From contig JAWMQO010000001.1 in assembly GCA_033283325.1 (NCBI GenBank), positions 1,426,001 to 1,490,000 of the forward strand: a stretch of 64,000 nucleotides of DNA, written 5' to 3'. The DNA is from Mangrovimicrobium sp033283325. Its GTDB lineage: Bacteria; Pseudomonadota; Gammaproteobacteria; Pseudomonadales; Halieaceae. Numbering within the stretch: position 1 is the stretch's first letter; each line of letters begins with the position of its first letter. Shown piece after piece: positions 33,699 through 41,417 of the stretch. The notes under the pieces are model-generated. The model saw only the letters and a program-made list of their open reading frames with translations, had not been told where the DNA came from and did no database searches. The position numbers and the translations under genes are program-made.

Positions 33699-33764
33699 GG
33701 CCTCAAATACAGTGTCCCGGGCGACTATAAACGCTTTGGAGCGAGGGAAACTGTATTTGAGGTC
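33699..33764. repeat. Hairpin element R7
   Basis: Arms at 33699-33718 and 33745-33764 pair over 20 bases with one G-T pair and one mismatch. The core is intact on the plus strand. It is the last element of the array, 95 bases before the next gene. Confidence 0.88.
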
Positions 33765-33859
33765 GGCCCGGATCGGACACTCCTGAACTCTCTCGCCTTC
33801 CGACACACAGAGCAGGCGCAAATGGACTTGCTGTAAAAATGCTGCTCTAATGCGGCGCC

Positions 33860-34480
33860 ATGAGTGATCCCGCACCCAACAAGAATTACCACCACGGCAA
33901 CCTGCGCGCCGAACTGATCGACACCGCCATCATCCAGTTGAATGAGCGCGGCGTGGAGGATCTCAGCCTGCGCGCCCTGGCCCGCGCCGTGGGCGTTTCC
34001 CAAACAGCCCCCTACCGGCATTTTTCCGACAAAGGTGAATTGCTCGCCGCCATCGCCGCCCAGGGCTATCGCGAGCTGTACCGGGCGCTGAGCGAGGCCC
34101 GGCAGGACGCGGGAAGTGACCCCAGCTTACAGCTGATCGCCCTCTCCCACGCCTACGTGGAGTACGCCGCCGGCAAGCCGCAGATGTTCAAGCTGATGTT
34201 CGGTCCCGCGGTGCAGCCCGCTGCCAGGTACCCGGAGCTGCGGGAAACCAGCCGGCAGACCCTGCGCCTGGTGCAGGAGATCATCCAGCAGGGAATCGAT
34301 GGCGGCCTCTACCGCCAGGACGAGGACCCGACCTACCTGGCCAATGTCGCCTGGTCCAGCATCCACGGCCTGGCGACCCTGCGGGTGGACGCGCCGGAAC
34401 TGTTCGAGCTGCACATCGACCTGCGTCGGCAGATGGACCTCGGCGTGCGGACCTTCATCCAGGGCATCAGCCGCGCCTGA
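33860..34480 (+). CDS. TetR/AcrR family regulator
   Basis: The 206-residue protein has a TetR DNA-binding domain (YHHGNLRAELIDTAI, then LSLRALARAVGVSQTAPYRHF) and a C-terminal domain with the pattern AYVEYAAGKPQMFKLMFGP of the WHG-type TetR group. The target is unknown: the next gene, ybbP, is convergent, and the upstream region holds only hairpin repeats. Autoregulation or a distant target is possible. Confidence 0.88.
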   Translation: MSDPAPNKNYHHGNLRAELIDTAIIQLNERGVEDLSLRALARAVGVSQTAPYRHFSDKGELLAAIAAQGYRELYRALSEARQDAGSDPSLQLIALSHAYVEYAAGKPQMFKLMFGPAVQPAARYPELRETSRQTLRLVQEIIQQGIDGGLYRQDEDPTYLANVAWSSIHGLATLRVDAPELFELHIDLRRQMDLGVRTFIQGISRA

Positions 34481-34495
34481 TCCAGCCGCGCCGGC

Positions 34496-36973
34496 TCAAA
34501 GCTCCCGCAGCACCGCCACCGGCGCCGTGGTGACAACCCGCCGCGCGCTGGTGACGCCGAGGGCGCCGATCAGCACCGCACCCACCGCCAGTCCCAGGGG
34601 CCACAGCCAGGGCGAGGGCACGTAGTTCATACCCAGTGCAAAAACCTGCAGCAGGGCGACGGCGATCTCCGCCGACACCGCGGCGAGCAGACCGGCGCAC
34701 AGGCCCAGCGCCACGAACTCGATGGCCAGTGCCCCCAGCAGCAGGCGACGTCCCGCGCCGAGAGCCCGCAACACTGCCCCCTCCTGCATCCGCGTATCCA
34801 TGCTCGCCTGTACGCCGGCCACCAGCACCAGAGCGCCAGTGGCGATGATCACCAGCAACACCAGCTCCACTGCAGCCGAAACCTGGTCGATGATACCGCG
34901 CACTTCCTTTATCACTTCGTCCATCTCGATCACGGTTACGGTGGGGAAACGGCGCAGCAATTGATTGAGGAATATCTTGCTCTCGGCAGCGAGGTGGAAG
35001 CTGGTCATGTAGGTCGCGGGATAACGCTCGAGCAGTCCCGGAGGGAATACCAGGAAAAAGTTGGGCTGCATGGACTCCCAGTCCAGCGAACGCACGCTGG
35101 CCACGCTGACTTCCAGGCTCTGTTCACCGATGCGCAGCTGCAGTCGGTCCCCCAGCTCCAGTCCCATGCGCTGGGCGTATTCCTGTTCCACTGACACCAG
35201 GGCGTCTTTCGTGTCCGGCGCCCACCACTCGCCCGCCTCGATTTCATTGCCCGCCGGCAACTGCGCCGCCCAGGTGAGGTTGCTCTCGCGCTGGCGGGGC
35301 TCACCTTCCGCTGCCTCGTCAGGGGCCGGCAGCGCCTCGCCGTTGATTGCCATGAGCCGGCCGCGGACCATGGGAAACAGTGGTTCTGTGTCGATATTGT
35401 TCGACGCCAGCAGCTCGCCGAACGCCGCCGCCTCGTCAGTGGCGATATTGATGGCGAAGTGATTGGGCGCATCGTCGGGCAATTGCATCCGCCACTCGTC
35501 CAGCAGTGAAGTGCGCACCAGCACGAGAACCAGCACCAGCATGATGGCCATGCCGAAGACCATCACCTGCAGGGCGTTTGCGGCGCCCCGCCGCTGCAGG
35601 TTGGCAAGCCCGAGGCGCCAGACGCTACCGGCGTGCATACCCAGTAAACGCCCGCCGCGCAGCAGGAGCAACGCCCCGCCGAGCCCAAGCAAAACGACAA
35701 CGCCGAGTCCGGCCATGACGGCAAGCGTCAGCTGCCAGTCTCGGCTGTACCACCACATAAGCCCGCACACCGCCAGCAGGCCTGTCAGGTAGTCAGTGGC
35801 GGAACGACGCAGGGCGTGGGGCATGTCCCGGCGCAGTACCCGCAGGGGGCTGGCCAGGGTCAGGCGACGGATCGGCGGCCAGGCGAAGCTGAAAATACAG
35901 ACCAGCGCGGTGAAGGCGCCGACCAGGTAGGGCTGTATCCCGGAGGCGCCCGGCTGCACCGGCAGTTGATCCGCAAACAGCTGGAAAAACAGCGCCTGGA
36001 TGGACCAGCCGAGGAGGCATCCGAGCGCTGTGGCGCAGGCCGCCAGCAACAGCAGGCTGCGACCGTAGAGCCAACTGATATCGCCCGCGGTTGCCCCGAG
36101 ACTCTTCATCACGGCGACGTAATCGGTGTGTCGCTCGCTGAAGCGTCCCGCGGCAAGGGCGATGGCGACACCGGCGAGCACCACCCCGAGACTCCCGGCG
36201 AGCAGCAGGAAGCGCTCGGCACGCTCGAGTGCGCGGCTGACCCGCGGCTGGCCGTCCTCCAGGGTCAGCAGGCGCTGGCCGGGTTCCAGGCGCGGTTCCA
36301 GCACCTCGCGGAATTCCGCCAGGCCTTCCACCGGACCCGCGTACAACTGGCGAAACTCCACCCGGCTGCCGGGCTGGACCACGCCGCTGGCGGCGATATC
36401 GTCGATATGCATCATCGCCCGCGGGCCGTAACCGTAGAGCCCGGCGGCCTGGTCGGGCTCCGTGCGCACGCTGCCGCTGACCCGCAGGTCGATATCACCC
36501 AGGCCCACAGCATCGCCCACGGCAATATCCAGCAGCGGAAAGAGCCGGGAATCCAGCCAGATCTCGCCCGGCGCGGGACCAGCGGAGAGCAACTGTGTCG
36601 GGCCGAAGGGCTCGGCGGAAAAGCCGAGTTCCCCACGCAGGGGGTAGGTGGAAGACACCGCTTTCACCGAGGCCAGGTGCATCGCCTCGCCCTTGCCGAA
36701 GAGCATGGAGGGAAAACTCAGGGTGCGGGCGGTGGCCAGGCCCAGGCCCGCGGCCTCCTCCAGCCAGGCTGTCGGCGCGGGGCTGGCCGAGCGTACCACC
36801 AGGTCCGCGGCGAGGAAGCGGTGGCTCTCCTGCTCGAGGGCCGACTGCAGGCGGCTGGTGAAGGCGCTGATCCCGGAGACCAGGCCCACCGCCAGCACCA
36901 GCGCCACCGCCAGCACCCCCAGTTCCCCGCCGCGCCACTCGCGCAGCAGCATTCGCGTCGCCGCCAGGGACAT
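34496..36973 (-). CDS. ybbP: ABC transporter permease of the YbbP/FtsX type
   Basis: The 825-residue inner-membrane protein has two FtsX-type permease modules: a helix near the N-terminus, three helices at about 260-420, further helices at about 430-500, and a final set of three at about 690-820. Large periplasmic parts lie between them. It pairs with the ATPase YbbA, whose stop lies one base before its start. The YbbAP pair is thought to work as a mechanotransmission-type transporter with TesA or to remove lipids or hydrophobic compounds; the exact role is unclear. Confidence 0.9.
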   Translation of the reverse strand: MSLAATRMLLREWRGGELGVLAVALVLAVGLVSGISAFTSRLQSALEQESHRFLAADLVVRSASPAPTAWLEEAAGLGLATARTLSFPSMLFGKGEAMHLASVKAVSSTYPLRGELGFSAEPFGPTQLLSAGPAPGEIWLDSRLFPLLDIAVGDAVGLGDIDLRVSGSVRTEPDQAAGLYGYGPRAMMHIDDIAASGVVQPGSRVEFRQLYAGPVEGLAEFREVLEPRLEPGQRLLTLEDGQPRVSRALERAERFLLLAGSLGVVLAGVAIALAAGRFSERHTDYVAVMKSLGATAGDISWLYGRSLLLLAACATALGCLLGWSIQALFFQLFADQLPVQPGASGIQPYLVGAFTALVCIFSFAWPPIRRLTLASPLRVLRRDMPHALRRSATDYLTGLLAVCGLMWWYSRDWQLTLAVMAGLGVVVLLGLGGALLLLRGGRLLGMHAGSVWRLGLANLQRRGAANALQVMVFGMAIMLVLVLVLVRTSLLDEWRMQLPDDAPNHFAINIATDEAAAFGELLASNNIDTEPLFPMVRGRLMAINGEALPAPDEAAEGEPRQRESNLTWAAQLPAGNEIEAGEWWAPDTKDALVSVEQEYAQRMGLELGDRLQLRIGEQSLEVSVASVRSLDWESMQPNFFLVFPPGLLERYPATYMTSFHLAAESKIFLNQLLRRFPTVTVIEMDEVIKEVRGIIDQVSAAVELVLLVIIATGALVLVAGVQASMDTRMQEGAVLRALGAGRRLLLGALAIEFVALGLCAGLLAAVSAEIAVALLQVFALGMNYVPSPWLWPLGLAVGAVLIGALGVTSARRVVTTAPVAVLREL

Positions 36974-36974
36974 C

Positions 36975-37640
36975 TCAGGCCGCCTCTACAATGGCGCCGG
37001 CGTCCAGCGCGATGCGCCGGTCGCAGCGGCTGGCGAGCTTGTCGTCGTGGGTCACCAGCACCAGCGTCGTGCCCTCTTCGGCATTGATACCGAAGAGGAG
37101 TTCGATGACCCGGGCGCCGGTGGCGGTGTCGAGGTTCCCAGTGGGTTCGTCGGCGAACAGGATCGCGGGGCGGGCGGCGAAGGCCCGGGCGATGGCAACC
37201 CGCTGCTGCTCGCCGCCGGACATCTGCCGGGGGTAGTGGTGCAGCCGCGGTCCGAGTCCCACCCTTTCGAGGAAGTGCTCCGCCTGGTCGCGGGCGTCCG
37301 CCTGGCCGCGCAATTCCAGCGGCAGCATGACATTTTCAAGGGCGGTCAGGCCCGGCAGCAACTGGAAGGACTGGAAGACGAAACCTACGGAACGCGCGCG
37401 AAAACGCGCCCGCCCGTCTTCGTCGAGGGCCCCCAGGTCGATGTTGTCCACCACCACACTACCAGCGCTGGGCTGGTCCAGCCCTGCCAGCAGGCCCAGC
37501 AGGGTCGATTTGCCGGAGCCGGAGGCGCCGACAATGGCGACCGATTCGCCCCCCTTGATTTCCAGTGTTATCCCTTTCAGTATTTCCAGCTCGCCGCCAC
37601 CGATGGATACCCGCTTGCTCAGTTTTTCCGCTTTGATCAT
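36975..37640 (-). CDS. ybbA: ABC transporter ATPase YbbA
   Basis: The 221-residue ATPase has Walker A GASGSGKS (38-45), signature MSGGEQQRVAIARA, Walker B ILFADEPTGNLD and a final switch His (VLVTHD). It is of the MacB/LolD type. The ATG at 37640 gives the standard N-terminus (MIKAEKLSKRV); the open frame continues further upstream into tesA on the other strand. Its start codon overlaps that of the divergent tesA by two bases (CATG). Confidence 0.93.
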   Translation of the reverse strand: MIKAEKLSKRVSIGGGELEILKGITLEIKGGESVAIVGASGSGKSTLLGLLAGLDQPSAGSVVVDNIDLGALDEDGRARFRARSVGFVFQSFQLLPGLTALENVMLPLELRGQADARDQAEHFLERVGLGPRLHHYPRQMSGGEQQRVAIARAFAARPAILFADEPTGNLDTATGARVIELLFGINAEEGTTLVLVTHDDKLASRCDRRIALDAGAIVEAA

Positions 37641-38274
37641 GCAGCTTTGTTCCCGCCCTTGCGCCTCTTCATTGATACGGCAAAGCCTGCTGGCCGGACT
37701 TTGCCTTGTTTGCCTGGCCGCTGCTGGCCAGGCCCGTGCCACCACCCTGGTGGTGCTGGGAGATAGTATCAGCGCAGCCTATGGCATGTCTCTGGAACAG
37801 GGCTGGGTCAGCCTGCTCGCCGCGGAATTACCGGAGGTCTCGGTGATAAACGCCAGTATCAGCGGCGAGACCACCGGCGGCGCGCTGCGCCGTTTACCGG
37901 ACCTGCTCGAGCGCCACCAGCCGCAACTCGTAGTGCTGGAACTCGGCGGCAACGATGGCCTGCGGGGCTTTCCCATCAAGTCCCTGCGCGAAAACCTGGA
38001 GCAACTGGCCACGCTCTCCCGCGCTGCGGGCGCCAGCGTACTGATTCTCCCCATGCATATACCGCCCAATTACGGACGCCGCTACGCCAGCCAGTTCCAC
38101 GCCAGTTACGGGGAAGTAGCCGAGCAGACAGCGAGCCACCTCGGCCCCTTCATCCTCGACGGCGTCGCCACCGAAGGCGAGCTGATGCAGGCCGATGGCA
38201 TTCACCCTCGCCCGGAGGCCCAGGAAAAAATGCTGCAGACCGTACTCCCCGCCATCCGCGAGGCCCTGCCATGA
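37639..38274 (+). CDS. tesA: Acyl-CoA thioesterase I / lysophospholipase TesA
   Basis: TesA is a periplasmic SGNH hydrolase that cleaves acyl-CoA, lysophospholipids and other esters. The protein of 211 residues has a signal peptide (SLIRQSLLAGLCLVCLAAAG, cut near QARA), block I VVLGDSISAAYG with catalytic Ser43, block III GGNDGLRG and block V DGIHP with Asp186 and His189. The ATG at 37639 overlaps the ybbA start codon; a TTG at 37672 would also leave the signal peptide intact and avoid the overlap. The pairing with divergent ybbAP is conserved in many proteobacteria. It overlaps bioA by 4 bp. Confidence 0.9.
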   Translation: MQLCSRPCASSLIRQSLLAGLCLVCLAAAGQARATTLVVLGDSISAAYGMSLEQGWVSLLAAELPEVSVINASISGETTGGALRRLPDLLERHQPQLVVLELGGNDGLRGFPIKSLRENLEQLATLSRAAGASVLILPMHIPPNYGRRYASQFHASYGEVAEQTASHLGPFILDGVATEGELMQADGIHPRPEAQEKMLQTVLPAIREALP

Positions 38275-39566
38275 ACGCGGGCAAGACCGGGTGGCAGAAA
38301 CTGCAGGAACTGGACCGTGCGCATGTCTGGCACCCCTACGCGGCCTCCCCGCCCCGTGGCGAGATCTACCCGGTGGTCAGCGCTTCGGGCGTCCGGCTCC
38401 AGTTGGCCGATGGCCGCGAACTGATCGACGGCATGGCCTCCTGGTGGTGCGCGATTCACGGCTACAACCACCCGGTGCTCAACCGGGCAATAGAGCAGCA
38501 ATTGAAGAGCATGGCGCACGTGATGTTCGGCGGCCTGACCCACCCGCCGGCGGTCAAGCTCGCGGAGCACCTGGTTCGGCTGACTCCAGCGTCGCTGGAG
38601 CGGGTCTTTTTCAGCGATTCCGGCTCGGTCGCGGTGGAAGTCGCCCTGAAGATGGCGGTGCAGTACCAGTTCTCCCGCGGACTGGGCCGGAAAAACAAAA
38701 TGGTCGCCCTGCGCGGCGGCTATCACGGCGACACCTTCGGCGCCATGTCGGTCTGCGATCCCGTCACCGGCATGCACCACCTCTTCGGTGATGTGCTGTC
38801 GCAACAACACTTCGTCGCCGCCCCGGACGTACCCTTCGGCCAGGAATGCCCCGAATCGGCGATGAAGGAAATTTCCGACCTGCTCGCGGAGAACCACGGG
38901 GAAATCGCCGCGGTCATCCTCGAACCCGTTGTACAGGGCGCGGGGGGCATGCACTTCTACTCGGCGGACTACCTGCGCAAGCTGCGGGCGCTGTGCGACG
39001 CCTTCGACGTGCTGCTGATCTTCGACGAAATCGCCACCGGCTTCGGCCGGACCGGCAAGCTGTTCGCGCTGGAACACGCCGGGGTAACGCCGGACATACT
39101 GTGTCTCGGCAAATCCCTCACCGGGGGCTACATGACCCTCGCCGCCACCCTGTGCAGCGAAGAAATTGCTACCAGCATCAGCGCCGGGGAAGGCGGCGCC
39201 TTCATGCACGGCCCCACCTTCATGGGCAATCCCCTGGCCTGCGCCACGGCTATCGCCAGCATCGAGCTGCTCCTCTCGCAACCCTGGCAGAGGGAAGTGG
39301 CACGCATCGAAACGGCACTGAATTCCGGGCTGGCGCCGGCGCGCTCCCTGGCCAGCGTCAGCGGGGTGCGCTGCCTCGGCGCTATCGGTGTCATCCAGCT
39401 GAAGGAGCCCGCAGACCTCGCGGAGATACAGCCACGCTTTGTCGAGCGCGGCGTCTGGGTGCGACCCTTTGGCAAGCTGCTTTACTGTATGCCGCCTTTC
39501 ATCATGAAGGATGAGGATATCGCCCGGGTTACCGGCGCGATGGTCGAGGTCGCCAGCGAACTTTAG
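38271..39566 (+). CDS. bioA: Adenosylmethionine-8-amino-7-oxononanoate aminotransferase BioA
   Basis: BioA makes 7,8-diaminononanoate in biotin synthesis, using S-adenosylmethionine as amino donor and PLP as cofactor. The 431-residue protein has WHPYA (20-24), SWWCAIHGYNHP, GGYHGDTFGAMS, Asp252 in FDEIATGFGR and the PLP lysine Lys281 in CLGKSLTGGY. The start overlaps the tesA stop as ATGA. No other bio genes are close, so biotin genes are split in this genome. It ends tail to tail with the PhzF gene, their stop codons overlapping. Confidence 0.95.
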   Translation: MNAGKTGWQKLQELDRAHVWHPYAASPPRGEIYPVVSASGVRLQLADGRELIDGMASWWCAIHGYNHPVLNRAIEQQLKSMAHVMFGGLTHPPAVKLAEHLVRLTPASLERVFFSDSGSVAVEVALKMAVQYQFSRGLGRKNKMVALRGGYHGDTFGAMSVCDPVTGMHHLFGDVLSQQHFVAAPDVPFGQECPESAMKEISDLLAENHGEIAAVILEPVVQGAGGMHFYSADYLRKLRALCDAFDVLLIFDEIATGFGRTGKLFALEHAGVTPDILCLGKSLTGGYMTLAATLCSEEIATSISAGEGGAFMHGPTFMGNPLACATAIASIELLLSQPWQREVARIETALNSGLAPARSLASVSGVRCLGAIGVIQLKEPADLAEIQPRFVERGVWVRPFGKLLYCMPPFIMKDEDIARVTGAMVEVASEL

Positions 39567-40360
39567 GCCGGCAGGCTTATCGCGCCTTCCATGTAGGTCA
39601 CCGCGCGGCCGCTCATCAGTACCCGCCCCTCGCGCAACTCGCATTCGAGTTCGCCGCCGCGTGCGGAAATCTGCCGCGCCTGCATCCTTGAAAGTCCCAG
39701 TTCCCGGGACCAGTAAGGCGCCAGCGCACAGTGGGCGGAGCCGGTGACTGGATCCTCATCTATGCCGACCTGCGGAGCGAAAAAGCGCGAGACGAAATCG
39801 CAGCTGTCCCCCACTGCCGTCGCGATTACGGGGCGGGCCGAAACCTCCAGCAGGGCCCGGAAATCCGGTTGCAGGATGGCCACATCCGCCTCCCGTGAAT
39901 AGGCGAGCAGCAGCTTGGCGCCGCCACCCGCCATGCATGCGGCGCTCGGTGCGGGCGCGCCGAGAATCCCGGCGAGCACCGGGTCGACCGCGCAGGGCTC
40001 GAGATCATAGGCGGGAAAATCCAGGGTAAGGCCCGCTTCCGCAGCCCGCACCCGGAGTTCCCCGGAACGGGTGGCGAAACGCAGTTCCTCCCCCCCAAAG
40101 CCCAGGTGCTCGATCAGCACATGAGCCGAGGCCAGTGTTGCGTGGCCACAAAGGTCCACTTCCGCTGTCGGCGTGAACCAGCGCAATTCCCAGGCGGCCC
40201 CGCTGCCTACGAGGAAGGCAGTTTCCGAGAGATTGTTCTCGGCGGCAATCGCCTGCAGGGTGGGGTCATCCAGCCACTGCGGCAGGGGCATGACCGCCGC
40301 GGGATTGCCGCCAAAAACCGCAGATGTAAACGCATCGACCTGGTAGATGGGAATTTGCAA
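39563..40360 (-). CDS. PhzF family isomerase
   Basis: The 265-residue protein has the PhzF double hot-dog-like fold with Glu46 (ENNLSETAF) as the catalytic residue, VDLCGHATLA and DPVTGSAHCALAPYW. Members act as epimerases or isomerases on small metabolites; this one is the YddE-like housekeeping type, and no phenazine genes are present. The start is a TTG at 40360, supported by GAGGAGG six bases upstream and by homology, since MQIPIYQVDAF is the family's start. Confidence 0.88.
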   Translation of the reverse strand: MQIPIYQVDAFTSAVFGGNPAAVMPLPQWLDDPTLQAIAAENNLSETAFLVGSGAAWELRWFTPTAEVDLCGHATLASAHVLIEHLGFGGEELRFATRSGELRVRAAEAGLTLDFPAYDLEPCAVDPVLAGILGAPAPSAACMAGGGAKLLLAYSREADVAILQPDFRALLEVSARPVIATAVGDSCDFVSRFFAPQVGIDEDPVTGSAHCALAPYWSRELGLSRMQARQISARGGELECELREGRVLMSGRAVTYMEGAISLPA

Positions 40361-40447
40361 GCTGGCCTCCTCGCGCTGCCGTTGTACCCGCTGGGGCGCT
40401 TTACTATAGTGGCTCCATAGCCAGGGCGACAGCGAAAACCACAATCC

Positions 40448-41326
40448 ATGAGTGCCAGAGAACAAACCCCGCTGCAGCGCAGCTTCTACGATGTGATTTT
40501 CGGCACTGAAACCACGGCGGGGAAATGGTTCGACCTGGCCCTGATCGCGGTCATCGTTACCAGCGTGGCCATCATCCTGCTCGATTCGATACCCGAGTAT
40601 CACGCGACCTACGGAGTGCGTTTCCTGCAGATCGAATGGTGCTTCACCTTTATCTTCACTGTGGAATACCTGGTGCGCCTGTGGTGCGTACCCAACCGCA
40701 AGGGCTACGCCACCGGCTTCTACGGCGTCGTCGACCTGCTCGCCCTGCTGCCCACCTATATTTCCCTGCTCCTGCCGCAGGCGGCTCCGCTGCTGATCAT
40801 CCGCCTGCTGCGCATCCTGCGGATATTCCGGGTACTGCGCCTGCTCGCGCTGCTCGACGAGGCCAACGACCTCGCCGGTGCCCTGCGCCGCTCGGCGCGC
40901 AAGATCTTCGTCTTCTTCACCATCATGATCATGCTGGCGACAATTTTCGGCTGCCTGATTTACGTGATCGAGGGGCCGGAACACGGCTACCGCAACATTC
41001 CCCACAGCATCTACTGGGCCATCGTCACCATCACTACCGTGGGTTATGGCGACGTGACGCCGCAGACGCCCATGGGCCAGGTACTCTCGTCCATCGGCAT
41101 GCTGATCGGCTACGCGGTCATCGCCGTGCCCACCGGCATCGTCACGGCGGAAATGACCCGCAGCCAGTTGAAGGAAAAATCCATGCGCCTGCGCAACTCG
41201 CGCAACTGCTCCACCTGCGCCGCGGTGGAAACCGACCCGGAAGCCCACTACTGCCGCAAGTGTGGCAGCGTGCTGCCCGCCCCCGGACACGCGCCACAGG
41301 CACAGGGCCAGCCGCCAGTGAAGTGA
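40448..41326 (+). CDS. Voltage-gated-type potassium channel with C-terminal zinc ribbon
   Basis: The 292-residue protein has six membrane helices, an S4-like helix with regularly spaced arginines (LLIIRLLRILRIFRVLRLL) and the K+ selectivity filter TVGYGD (197-202). After S6 comes a basic linker and a four-cysteine zinc ribbon (C254, C257, C269 and C272). The zinc ribbon is unusual for a Kv-type channel and may link gating to metal or redox state or to tetramer formation. The neighbours are not related. Confidence 0.88.
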   Translation: MSAREQTPLQRSFYDVIFGTETTAGKWFDLALIAVIVTSVAIILLDSIPEYHATYGVRFLQIEWCFTFIFTVEYLVRLWCVPNRKGYATGFYGVVDLLALLPTYISLLLPQAAPLLIIRLLRILRIFRVLRLLALLDEANDLAGALRRSARKIFVFFTIMIMLATIFGCLIYVIEGPEHGYRNIPHSIYWAIVTITTVGYGDVTPQTPMGQVLSSIGMLIGYAVIAVPTGIVTAEMTRSQLKEKSMRLRNSRNCSTCAAVETDPEAHYCRKCGSVLPAPGHAPQAQGQPPVK

Positions 41327-41417
41327 GTCGCAGCCCGGCGCATGGGGGCTGGCGACAGTCATGCAATCGCGCCTATCATGGCACCTATAACAATGTACAA
41401 CGACGGACGTCATAACA

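Noticed and set aside
32092..33764. CRISPR array
   Set aside because: Spacing is irregular (about 120-180 bases, with a gene between), core orientation alternates, and each unit is a hairpin with long complementary stems; no cas genes are present.
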